Of a stretch of 16,012 nt of DNA, positions 1 to 6,482 are shown piece by piece. This stretch comes from Deferribacteres bacterium (GTDB lineage Bacteria > Nitrospirota > Thermodesulfovibrionia > UBA6902): NCBI GenBank assembly GCA_013152795.1, contig JAADFS010000038.1, positions 1 to 16,012 on the forward strand, written 5' to 3'. Position 1 is the first letter of the stretch, and each line of letters opens with the position of its first letter. A program made the position numbers and the translations under genes. Below the pieces are notes generated by a model, which did not search any database, was not told where the DNA came from, and worked only from the letters and a program-made list of their open reading frames with translations.

Positions 1-442
1 CCAGCAGCTCAGGGTCATCCACCATGTCTACTTTGTTCATGTACACTACGATGTACGGCACTCCTACCTGCCTCGCCAGCAGTATGTGCTCTCTCGTCTG
101 CGGCATCGGCCCGTCAGCAGCAGAGACCACCAGGATCGCTCCGTCCATCTGCGCCGCCCCCGTTATCATGTTCTTTACATAGTCCGCATGCCCGGGACAG
201 TCTACATGCGCATAATGCCTCGCATCTGTCTCATACTCCACGTGCGCCGTCGCTATCGTTATTCCCCTCGCCTTCTCCTCAGGTGCGTTGTCTATTGAAT
301 CAAATGCACGATAGTCAGCCTTGCCCTTTAACGCAAGATATTTCGTGATCGCTGCCGTCAGTGTCGTCTTCCCATGATCTACGTGCCCTATCGTCCCTAT
401 GTTTACATGCGGCTTTACTCTCTCAAATTTTGCCTTCGCCAT
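1..442 (-). CDS. tuf: Translation elongation factor Tu, N-terminal part (runs off the window)
   Basis: EF-Tu is the GTPase that brings aminoacyl-tRNA to the ribosome in the cytoplasm. About 147 codons are present, covering most of the GTP-binding domain; the rest lies beyond base 1. Visible motifs are the P-loop GHVDHGKT (residues 19-26), the switch I region with RGITIATAHVEYE (about 59-71), switch II DCPGH (81-85) and the guanine-specificity motif NKVD (136-139). The ATG at 442 is set by an AGGAGG five bases upstream (448-453). The gene follows a tRNA-Thr by only 25 bases and is almost certainly co-transcribed with four tRNAs, as in the tufB operon of E. coli. Nothing in the visible part looks damaged. 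The identification is secure; whether the genome holds a second tuf copy cannot be seen here. Confidence 0.98.
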   Translation of the reverse strand, partial: MAKAKFERVKPHVNIGTIGHVDHGKTTLTAAITKYLALKGKADYRAFDSIDNAPEEKARGITIATAHVEYETDARHYAHVDCPGHADYVKNMITGAAQMDGAILVVSAADGPMPQTREHILLARQVGVPYIVVYMNKVDMVDDPELL

Positions 443-467
443 CTCTGCCTCCTGTGTTTTTTCATCC

Positions 468-543
468 TGGAGCCCATGACCGGGATTGAACCGGTGACCT
501 CATCCTTACCAAGGATGTGCTCTGCCGACTGAGCTACATGGGC
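468..543 (-). tRNA. tRNA-Thr (anticodon GGT)
   Basis: A 76-base class I tRNA with encoded CCA. The acceptor strands GCCCATG/CATGGGC pair fully, and the T-loop TTCAATC and D-arm AGCTCAGTCGG are standard. The anticodon loop reads CTTGGTAA, so the anticodon is GGT (threonine ACC/ACT). It lies directly before tuf, in the position of thrT in E. coli. Confidence 0.97.
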
Positions 544-628
544 GATATTTCAAAATTTTCAGCCCCCGGCATTAAGCCGCCGCTGCCTCTCCCAAAGTCA
601 CGGACTGCTGATTGCCTGCTGCTGTTTC

Positions 629-703
629 TGGAGCGGGAAACGGGATTCGAACCCGCGACCCTCAGCTTGGAAGGCTGACGCTCTACCACTGAGCTACTCC
701 CGC
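629..703 (-). tRNA. tRNA-Gly (anticodon TCC)
   Basis: A 75-base tRNA with encoded CCA. The acceptor GCGGGAG pairs with TTCCCGC (one G-U at the base of the stem). The anticodon loop CCTTCCAAG gives TCC (glycine GGA/GGG), and the T-loop TTCGAAT is standard. It holds the place of glyT in the E. coli tufB operon. Confidence 0.97.
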
Positions 704-741
704 ATTTCTACGCTGTTGCCGGCAGTCATCAGGCACCTTAC

Positions 742-826
742 TGGTGGAGAGGGGAGGATTCGAACCTCCGAAGGCAGAGCCAACGGGTTTACAGCCCGTC
801 CCCTTTGGCCACTCGGGAACCTCTCC
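742..826 (-). tRNA. tRNA-Tyr (anticodon GTA)
   Basis: An 85-base class II tRNA with the long variable arm expected of bacterial tRNA-Tyr and an encoded CCA. The acceptor is GGAGAGG/CCTCTCC. The anticodon loop CTGTAAA gives GTA. It holds the place of tyrU in the E. coli operon. Confidence 0.97.
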
Positions 827-934
827 TTTATATATGTAAGGGATCAGCAATTGACTCTTTTAGTCTTTTTAAGATTGCTTTTCTGTTTCGTAAGTCCCTG
901 ACTCCTGACAGCCAATTGCCTGCCAATGTCTTTC

Positions 935-1010
935 TGGAGCCGATGAGAGGATTCGAACCCCCGACCCGCTGATTACAAATCAGCTGCTCTACCAACTGAG
1001 CTACATCGGC
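935..1010 (-). tRNA. tRNA-Thr (anticodon TGT)
   Basis: A 76-base tRNA with encoded CCA. The acceptor is GCCGATG/CATCGGC. The anticodon loop ATTTGTAAT gives TGT (threonine ACA/ACG). It is the first gene of the tRNA-tuf operon, in the place of thrU in E. coli. Confidence 0.97.
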
Positions 1011-1138
1011 ATCCCGTCATCTGTTGTTCCAAACTTAAAGCAAAAAAACGCAGAAAATACCCGCCGGCCCTCTCTTTCAGAGCTCCGCAAAAGCATCATC
1101 CTGCCGGCTGCATCCAAAGTTCTTTTAATAGAATAGCT

Positions 1139-1168
1139 AATATAAAAAATTATTACTGTTTTGGTCAA
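1139..1168 (-). promoter_or_regulatory. Probable sigma-70 promoter of the tRNA-tuf operon
   Basis: On the minus strand TTGACC (1163-1168) is followed by an 18-base spacer and TATATT (1139-1144). Upstream lies a long A/T-rich stretch with a run of nine A's on the minus strand (about 1186-1200), which resembles an UP element as at stable-RNA promoters. Transcription would start near 1132, about 120 bases before the first tRNA. No GC-rich discriminator is visible. Confidence 0.6.
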
Positions 1169-1229
1169 CCAATAATCATAACATTATTTTTTTTTCTTTT
1201 ACAACCCCGCAAAATCACACCACCTCGGT

Positions 1230-2261
1230 CTATGCCGTATTGAAGGTTAAATCCGCCAGCGGGCCCGGAGGCGCCGGAGCCTCCCTGTCCACAAGGTGGC
1301 AGCGTACCACATGCCCCGCAGATACCTCCACAGGCTCCGGCCATTTAACCCGGCACACATCTTCTGCCACGGGACAACGGGTGTGAAAACGACATCCCGA
1401 CGGAGGGGCGAGCGGTGACGGCACATCACCCCTGAGGATTACCGGCCTCTTCTTCTGTTTCGGGTCCGGGAGGAGATTGGCGGACAACAGGGCAATGGTA
1501 TAAGGATGCAGGGGCCTGGAGTAGAACTCCTCCGCACCGGCGATTTCCGTAATCTCCCCCATATACATGGTGGCTATCCTGTCGGATACGTGTTCGACCA
1601 CTGCAAGGTCGTGGGAGATGAACAGATAAGAAAGATTAAAGTCTTTCTTCAGTTCCGCCAGGAGATTCAGTATCTGGGCCTGTATCGAGACATCAAGCGC
1701 GGATACCGGCTCATCGCAGATAATGAGCCTGGGGCTCAGGGACAATGCCCTTGCAATGGCTATGCGCTGCCGCTGCCCGCCCGAGAACTCATGCGGATAA
1801 CGGTTGTAATAACCGGCCGACAGCCCCACCCTTTCCAGCAGGTTCTCAACGATCTCCCTCTTTTTCCTGCCCCGGGCGATTCCATGGGCGCCGATTCCCT
1901 CCGCAATTATGCTGCCTATGGAAAGCCTGGGGTTCAGGGATGAATAGGGGTCCTGGAAGACCACCTGCACATTCTTGCGGAACCGGCGGAGTCTGTCACC
2001 CCTTAACTTAAACACATCCTCACCTTCAAAATACACCTCCCCGCCGCTCGGTTCGGCAAGGCGCAGGATCAGCCTGCTGACAGTGGTCTTGCCGCATCCG
2101 GATTCGCCGACCAGCCCGAGGGTCTCTCCTGCTTTTATATGAAAGGACACATTATCAACCGCCTTCACAGAATTAACCACCCTGGAGAATATTCCACTCG
2201 TGACAGGGAAATATTTCCTGAGATTCCTGACCTCCAGAAGAATGTTATCCGTGCTGTTCAT
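1230..2261 (-). CDS. Oligopeptide/dipeptide ABC transporter ATP-binding protein (OppF/DppF type)
   Basis: One of the two ATPases that power peptide import at the cytoplasmic face of the inner membrane. The protein has 343 residues: Walker A GESGCGKT (52-59), Q-loop Q103, signature FSGGQ (159-163), Walker B LIICDEP (179-185) and switch H217. The C-terminal oligopeptide-transporter extension carries four cysteines (C290, C296, C303, C321), a pattern linked in this family to an iron-sulfur site. The start is set by an ATGA overlap with the upstream ATPase gene, so translation is probably coupled; the open frame runs further upstream but would overlap that gene by over 100 bases. OppF versus DppF cannot be told from sequence alone, nor can the substrate. 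It is the last gene of the transporter operon, and no terminator is evident before the tRNA promoter region. Confidence 0.93.
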   Translation of the reverse strand: MNSTDNILLEVRNLRKYFPVTSGIFSRVVNSVKAVDNVSFHIKAGETLGLVGESGCGKTTVSRLILRLAEPSGGEVYFEGEDVFKLRGDRLRRFRKNVQVVFQDPYSSLNPRLSIGSIIAEGIGAHGIARGRKKREIVENLLERVGLSAGYYNRYPHEFSGGQRQRIAIARALSLSPRLIICDEPVSALDVSIQAQILNLLAELKKDFNLSYLFISHDLAVVEHVSDRIATMYMGEITEIAGAEEFYSRPLHPYTIALLSANLLPDPKQKKRPVILRGDVPSPLAPPSGCRFHTRCPVAEDVCRVKWPEPVEVSAGHVVRCHLVDREAPAPPGPLADLTFNTA

Positions 2262-3283
2262 CCTGATATCAAAAATGAAGTGGTTTTTGTCTTTTCCTTC
2301 CAGACATGTTTGTCTATGCTCTGACTGAAATGACACGCGGTCTTGTGGCCGTCCCGGATTTCCCTCAGGGAAGGCTCCTGTGTCATGCACTGCTCAGCGG
2401 CAAACAGACACCGGGGCCAGAACTTGCACCCATCGGGGAAAGAGAGGGGATCCGGCACATTTCCGGGTATCACATACAGGGCGCCCCCTCTTTTGCCTAT
2501 GACGGGGATTGAGGTAAAGAGTCCCAGGGTATAGGGATGCCTGGGGTCACTGAATATATCTTCCACGGAACCGTATTCTACTATCCTCGATGCATACATG
2601 ATCGCCACGTGGGAGGCCATACTGGCCACTACCCCCAGGTCGTGCGTTACAAGCAGGATGGACATGCCGGATTCATCCTGCAGTGACTGCATAAGCTCCA
2701 GTATCTGCGCCTGTATGGTGACATCCAGCGCAGTGGTGGGTTCATCGGCTATCAGTATTTCCGGGTTGCACGACAGGGCCATGGCTATCATAACGCGCTG
2801 TTTCATCCCGCCGGACATCTGGTGCGGGTAGGCCCTCATGCGAATCCGCGGCGAGGGGATGCCCACTTTATCCAGAATCCGCACGGTAAGCTCTTCGGCC
2901 TCTGCGGATGTCTTTTGCTGGTGGAGCATGATAACCTCTTTGATCTGCTCCCCTATGGTGAACACAGGGTTGAGCGATGTCATGGGCTCCTGAAAGATCA
3001 TGCTTATGTCATTCCCGCGGATACGTTCCATGTCCTTCTCAGGCAATGCCAGCAGGTTCCTCCCTTTGTATAAGATCTCCCCGCCGGTTATCCTGCCGGG
3101 GGGCGAAGGGATCAGCCTCAGGACTGACAGGCATGTGACGCTCTTGCCGCATCCGGATTCGCCGACCAGCCCCAGGGTGGTCCCCTTCATTATCTCAAGG
3201 TCGATTCCGTCAACCGCCCTGGCAGGACCCTCGTCCGTATCAAAAGAGACCTTCAGGTTACTGATCTTTAATACTGGTTCCAT
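2258..3283 (-). CDS. Oligopeptide/dipeptide ABC transporter ATP-binding protein (OppD/DppD type)
   Basis: The partner ATPase of the peptide importer. With the chosen ATG it has 341 residues, typical of the family: Walker A GESGCGKS (41-48), Q98 in the Q-loop, signature MSGGM (156-160, a common OppD variant of LSGGQ), Walker B ILIADEP (176-182) and switch H214. The C-terminal extension has four cysteines (C286, C292, C299, C317). The ATG at 3283 has AAGGAT six bases upstream. A GTG at 3385 would add 34 residues that do not look like the family, so I reject it. The stop overlaps the start of the next ATPase gene. It sits downstream of the toxin gene rather than directly after the permeases, so it may be transcribed in part from the toxin-antitoxin promoter. 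Confidence 0.93.
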   Translation of the reverse strand: MEPVLKISNLKVSFDTDEGPARAVDGIDLEIMKGTTLGLVGESGCGKSVTCLSVLRLIPSPPGRITGGEILYKGRNLLALPEKDMERIRGNDISMIFQEPMTSLNPVFTIGEQIKEVIMLHQQKTSAEAEELTVRILDKVGIPSPRIRMRAYPHQMSGGMKQRVMIAMALSCNPEILIADEPTTALDVTIQAQILELMQSLQDESGMSILLVTHDLGVVASMASHVAIMYASRIVEYGSVEDIFSDPRHPYTLGLFTSIPVIGKRGGALYVIPGNVPDPLSFPDGCKFWPRCLFAAEQCMTQEPSLREIRDGHKTACHFSQSIDKHVWKEKTKTTSFLISG

Positions 3284-3308
3284 ATTATCCTTTATCCCAT
3301 CGCTCCAT

Positions 3309-3343
3309 AACCGCCCCCCATGAACTCTGTTCACGGGGCAGTT
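3309..3343 (-). other. Stem-loop between the toxin gene and the ATPase gene
   Basis: The minus strand can fold into a hairpin with arms of 15 and 17 bases, a 3-base loop (AGA) and a 2-base bulge, including a CCCC/GGGG block. It lies about 25 bases upstream of the OppD-type start. No T-run follows, so it is not a classical terminator. It could affect mRNA stability or processing, but its role is unknown. Confidence 0.4.
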
Positions 3344-3396
3344 CAGGCATCCATTCCGCGTGTCCCGTTTGAGCTGCACAGACACGGTGTTACAGG

Positions 3397-3819
3397 TCAG
3401 GTTTCGGATAAGCGCATGATATTTTTAAAGCCCCTTATGCGTTTTATAAACTTATAATCAGCAGTGATAAAAGGTTTCTTTTCGATCTGGGACAATGCCA
3501 GAAAATATGCATCGTATACCGTCACGCCATACCTGAAAGCTATTTCAACGGCGCGTGCTATTACGGACGCCTCCAGATCCTTCACGCTGAACCCCATGTC
3601 AATCACACTTTTCACCGCATCCTTCACATCCTCATCTGTAAACCGGGTATTGTAACGGAGGGCATTGGCAAGCTCATAAAACATGAGAGCAGGTACTATT
3701 ACGGAGCATTTGTCTTGCAGAATCCGGGTTCTCAGAATGAGTGCCTTGTCGAGGTCGTCTTCATTGTACTCGCTGAACCATTTGATGATAACCGAGGTAT
3801 CCAGCACATATGTTTTCAT
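3397..3819 (-). CDS. vapC: PIN-domain toxin of a type II toxin-antitoxin pair (VapC-like)
   Basis: A 140-residue PIN-domain protein, the usual VapC size. VapC toxins are magnesium-dependent ribonucleases, often cutting tRNA or rRNA, and are held inactive by their antitoxin. The four acidic active-site positions are visible: D7 in VLDTSV, E49 in FYELANALRY, D103 in VYDAYFLAL and D121 in ITADYKF, so the toxin looks intact. The start overlaps the antitoxin stop as ATGA, which indicates translational coupling and fixes the ATG; an upstream in-frame ATG at 3864 would overlap the antitoxin further and is unlikely. The pair sits inside a peptide-transporter operon. The RNA target cannot be inferred. 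Confidence 0.9.
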   Translation of the reverse strand: MKTYVLDTSVIIKWFSEYNEDDLDKALILRTRILQDKCSVIVPALMFYELANALRYNTRFTDEDVKDAVKSVIDMGFSVKDLEASVIARAVEIAFRYGVTVYDAYFLALSQIEKKPFITADYKFIKRIRGFKNIMRLSET

Positions 3820-4076
3820 CCGGCGATTTCTCTCCATTTCCTTACTTCCGCCGTCCCATTCCATTCGCCGCTTTTCTTTCTGAGCCGGTCCTGTACATTG
3901 ATTGCGTTTTTCATACGCTCTTTTCTGAGACGTTCCTCCATCAGGCGCTTATGCTCTTCAATGAATCTCTCCGCTGCCTCCCTGAGCAGACTGCTTCTGC
4001 TTTTACGTTCATATCTGGCGATTTTATCGAGTTCCTCAATTATACTGTCGGTCAGTATTGTATTGATACGCACCAT
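3816..4076 (-). CDS. Ribbon-helix-helix antitoxin
   Basis: An 86-residue protein. The first half fits a ribbon-helix-helix DNA-binding fold: a short strand (RINTILT, residues 3-9), then two helices around 10-22 and 26-42, with a KSRSSLLREAAERFI pattern common in CopG/VapB-type antitoxins. The charged, helical C-terminal half (about 43-86) would bind and block the toxin. The ATG has GGAGGTG six bases upstream, a strong ribosome site. The stop overlaps the toxin start. Such antitoxins usually repress their own operon; a palindrome (4093-4112) lies just downstream of the -10 box, where binding would block transcription. The family is assigned from pattern only; the function follows from the partner gene and layout. 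Confidence 0.85.
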   Translation of the reverse strand: MVRINTILTDSIIEELDKIARYERKSRSSLLREAAERFIEEHKRLMEERLRKERMKNAINVQDRLRKKSGEWNGTAEVRKWREIAG

Positions 4077-4092
4077 AATTACACCTCCGGAT

Positions 4093-4112
4093 TACACACC
4101 TATATGTGTGTA
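4093..4112. promoter_or_regulatory. Palindromic operator of the toxin-antitoxin operon
   Basis: A 20-base site with perfect 7-base arms TACACAC and GTGTGTA around a 6-base centre. It touches the -10 box of the toxin-antitoxin promoter and ends 16 bases before the antitoxin start, a good position for autorepression by the antitoxin alone or with the toxin. Confidence 0.6.
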
Positions 4113-4140
4113 TAATATACCTCCGAAAGATATCTGTCAA
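4112..4140 (-). promoter_or_regulatory. Sigma-70 promoter of the toxin-antitoxin operon
   Basis: A perfect -35 box TTGACA (4135-4140), a 17-base spacer and -10 box TATTAT (4112-4117, five of six consensus bases). It lies in the short gap after the second permease gene. It would drive the antitoxin and toxin and probably read on into the two ATPase genes. Confidence 0.75.
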
Positions 4141-4159
4141 TCAGGCTTTCCCTTACTCC

Positions 4160-5317
4160 TCACCTCTTTCTCAACCTGGGGTTCAGGGCGTCTCTCAGTC
4201 CTTCGCCGAACAGGTTGAACGACAGCACCACTATCAGGATGGAGAAGCCCGGTATGTACATAAGCCACGGCGCATCGAAAATAAACCTCTCTCCCCCGGC
4301 CAGGATATTGCCCCACGTGGCATGCGGGGGGGGAACGCCGAATCCGAGGAAGCTGAGGCCGGCCTCCGTAAGTATGGCCATGGCTATTCCGATGGTGGCT
4401 GATACAAGCACGGGCGCGATTGCATTCGGCATCATATGCCGGAAGATGATGCTTATATCGGAAAGCCCCATGGCCTTTGCCGCGGATACAAAGTCCTGCT
4501 CGCGCAAAGACAGGAACTCCGCCCTGACAAACCTCGTTGTACCCATCCAACTGGTCAGGCCGATCACGATCATTATGTTATAGATGCTTGCCGGCAGGAG
4601 CGCCACTATGGTCAGGATGAGGAAAAAGCTCGGGAAACAGAGCATGATATCCACAAACCTCATGATAAGGGTATCCACGGAAAACGTGTCAAAAAACAGA
4701 AATTCCAGCATCTTAGGAGCCCCGCCCCTTACGGAAAGGTAATGGTATACAACGGAAACTCCTGCAAGTAAAAGGGCGATCACAAATGAATCAAGCGCCG
4801 GTTCTCTCTGGCCGGAAGCAAGGAGTATCATGGAGACGAAAAATGCAATAAGGCAGAGCACGTGCATGAATTTGATCCTGACCCTGCCGTAATAGCCTGC
4901 TATGCCGCCGAGGATGATGCCTATCATCACCGAGATCCCGACAGCCACGAACCCGACCGTTAAAGAGACCCATGCACCCTGCATCATCCGCGCGAATACG
5001 TCCCTGCCAAGGTCGTCTGTACCAAGCAGGTATATGCCGAACAGCGGCCTGTCGCCGGGTTTGACCATCTCTGTATTGACAGGTGTCAACGGCCTCAACA
5101 GCTTCTCGGACAGCCGCACCTTCGCGGGGTCAAGGACAGGGTTTTCGCCTGTGGTGAGGAACCAGCCGGCAACCGCCACGATAAAAAAGGCAACAAAGAT
5201 TACCAGCCCCCACACAGCCAGTCTGTTCTTTTTAAATATCCGCCACGCCTCTGTAAAGCGCGAGACCTCCTCAGCGAGGCCCTGAGTCATTTCTTTTGTA
5301 CTGAGACTATTCTGCAT
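4160..5317 (-). CDS. Peptide ABC transporter permease (OppC/DppC type) with an extra membrane segment
   Basis: The second membrane subunit of the peptide importer. It has the OppC-type N-terminus (RFTEAWRIFKKNRLAVWGL), a first membrane helix near 33-53, the LLGTDDLGRDVFARMMQGAWVSL motif (98-119), and the coupling EAA-type loop SAAKAMGLSD (about 278-287) that contacts the ATPases. It ends with the usual WGNIL..G.......PW..PG..I segment. At 385 residues it is longer than the common ~300. The excess is an insert of about 65-70 residues (roughly 146-212) between GGIAGYYG and DTLIMRFVDIMLCFPS, two motifs normally almost adjacent. The insert contains two hydrophobic stretches (about 152-167 and 177-194) that could form an extra membrane hairpin. 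The ribosome site is weak; a second ATG at 5290 is possible. Confidence 0.92.
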   Translation of the reverse strand: MQNSLSTKEMTQGLAEEVSRFTEAWRIFKKNRLAVWGLVIFVAFFIVAVAGWFLTTGENPVLDPAKVRLSEKLLRPLTPVNTEMVKPGDRPLFGIYLLGTDDLGRDVFARMMQGAWVSLTVGFVAVGISVMIGIILGGIAGYYGRVRIKFMHVLCLIAFFVSMILLASGQREPALDSFVIALLLAGVSVVYHYLSVRGGAPKMLEFLFFDTFSVDTLIMRFVDIMLCFPSFFLILTIVALLPASIYNIMIVIGLTSWMGTTRFVRAEFLSLREQDFVSAAKAMGLSDISIIFRHMMPNAIAPVLVSATIGIAMAILTEAGLSFLGFGVPPPHATWGNILAGGERFIFDAPWLMYIPGFSILIVVLSFNLFGEGLRDALNPRLRKR

Positions 5318-5367
5318 AACTCAATAGATTAAACCCTCACAGTGGCAAAAAAATATCAGCGTTCAGA

Positions 5368-5438
5368 GGGTACAGTTGTCAGGGTGCAGGGTGCAGGAAA
5401 AACATAAAATTCCATTCTGCACCCTGACAACTGCACCC
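5368..5438. repeat. Long inverted repeat (hairpin) between the two permease genes
   Basis: Arms 5368-5389 and 5417-5438 match in 21 of 22 positions, including a perfect 17-base core that reads CAGTTGTCAGGGTGCAG on the left. The loop is 27 bases. Both arms are built of 7-base units (GGTACAG, TTGTCAG, GGTGCAG, GGTGCAG on the left; the complements on the right), so the hairpin belongs to the heptad repeat that follows. In the operon transcript it would form a stable stem between the two permease messages, but no T-run follows. Confidence 0.85.
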
Positions 5439-5489
5439 CGCACCCTTAACTCAGAACTCCGAACTCAGAACTTTGAACCCGCAACTCCT
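5417..5489. repeat. Degenerate 7-base tandem repeat array
   Basis: Ten consecutive heptads in strict register (5417-5486): CTGCACC, CTGACAA, CTGCACC, CCGCACC, CTTAACT, CAGAACT, CCGAACT, CAGAACT, TTGAACC, CGCAACT, then a partial CCT. Units share the form (C/T)NNNAC(C/T) with AAC/CAC near the end. Related heptads occur twice inside purL. The array fills most of the otherwise non-coding 202-base gap between the permease genes. The same style of DNA (heptanucleotide tandem repeats) is known as STRR in cyanobacteria; a link is only by analogy. Confidence 0.85.
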
Positions 5490-5519
5490 CCATCCATTCA
5501 TGCAGCATTAAGGTTAATG

Positions 5520-6479
5520 TTAAAGGCGTATCCTCGGGTCCACCACCATATACAGCAAATCCGAAATAAATGTACCTGCCAGCACCAGCACCGCGGATAT
5601 AAAGTTTATTGTCAGGATTACGGGATAGTCACGGGCCAGGATAGCATCAAAGGCCATACGGCCTATACCGGGCCAGGCGAATATGGACTCTATGATAACC
5701 GACCCCCCTATCAGTCCAGGCAGTATCAGCCCGAACATGGTGACAAACGGCAGCAGGGCATTCCTGAAGCCGTGTTTATAATAGACCACATCCGAGGACA
5801 GGCCTTTCGCCCTGGCGGTGCGGATGTAGTCCTCGTGTATGATCTCAAGCATCTGCGCCCGGACATATCTGGACAATAACGCTATGCCGCCCAGCGCCAT
5901 CAGTATGGAAGGCAGCACCATGTGCCATATCCTGTCCATCACCTGATAAATAGTGTCCGCCTGTGCCATGCCGAAGGTATACATGCCGATGACGGGAACG
6001 TTGAACGCCCTGACCACCAGCTCGATCAGAATATACGCAAAGAAGAAACCCGGTATGGAAATCAGCACATACGCAATAAATGTCGAGAAACGGTCGAAAA
6101 AAGACCCCCGCCTTAAGGCGGCGCTGATTCCCACCGGAAATGAAAGGGACCATGTAATCAGTGTCCCCACGAGAAACAGCCACAGGCTGTTTTTAACCCT
6201 TTCCCTTATCTTACCCATTACGGGCTGGTTGTCTTTCCATGACTTGAGTTGCCCGCTGAAAAGATTTCTGTAATACAGATAATACTGAACATGCAGGGGT
6301 TTATCGAGATTAAACTCCTTCCTGTACCTGACCAGGTCTTCCGGTGTGAACTTGGGGTTCAAGGGGTCTATCTGGCTCGGCTTGCCCGGCGCCAGATAGA
6401 CCACAAGAAAGGAGATAATCGATATGAAAAACAGAGTAACCAGTTTCTGAAAAAAACTTCTTACTGTAAATGAAAACAT
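5520..6479 (-). CDS. Peptide ABC transporter permease (OppB/DppB type)
   Basis: The first membrane subunit of the peptide importer. It has 319 residues, normal for the family. An N-terminal membrane helix (about 11-30) ends in the family motif VVYLAPGKPS. A periplasmic section with LDKPLHVQYYLYYRNLFSGQL (about 58-79) follows, then further membrane helices and the coupling loop TARAKGLSSDVVYYKHGFRNALLP (about 221-244). The C-terminus has GSVIIESIFAWPGIGRM and ends VVDPRIRL, as expected. The start lies three bases after the stop of the binding-protein gene, so translation is probably linked; the ribosome site (GGCGGGG) is only fair. It is separated from the second permease by an unusual 202-base spacer full of repeats. 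Confidence 0.94.
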   Translation of the reverse strand: MFSFTVRSFFQKLVTLFFISIISFLVVYLAPGKPSQIDPLNPKFTPEDLVRYRKEFNLDKPLHVQYYLYYRNLFSGQLKSWKDNQPVMGKIRERVKNSLWLFLVGTLITWSLSFPVGISAALRRGSFFDRFSTFIAYVLISIPGFFFAYILIELVVRAFNVPVIGMYTFGMAQADTIYQVMDRIWHMVLPSILMALGGIALLSRYVRAQMLEIIHEDYIRTARAKGLSSDVVYYKHGFRNALLPFVTMFGLILPGLIGGSVIIESIFAWPGIGRMAFDAILARDYPVILTINFISAVLVLAGTFISDLLYMVVDPRIRL

Positions 6480-6482
6480 AAT

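Noticed and set aside
5417..5489. A CRISPR array
   Set aside because: The repeat unit is 7 bases without spacers, and no cas genes are present.
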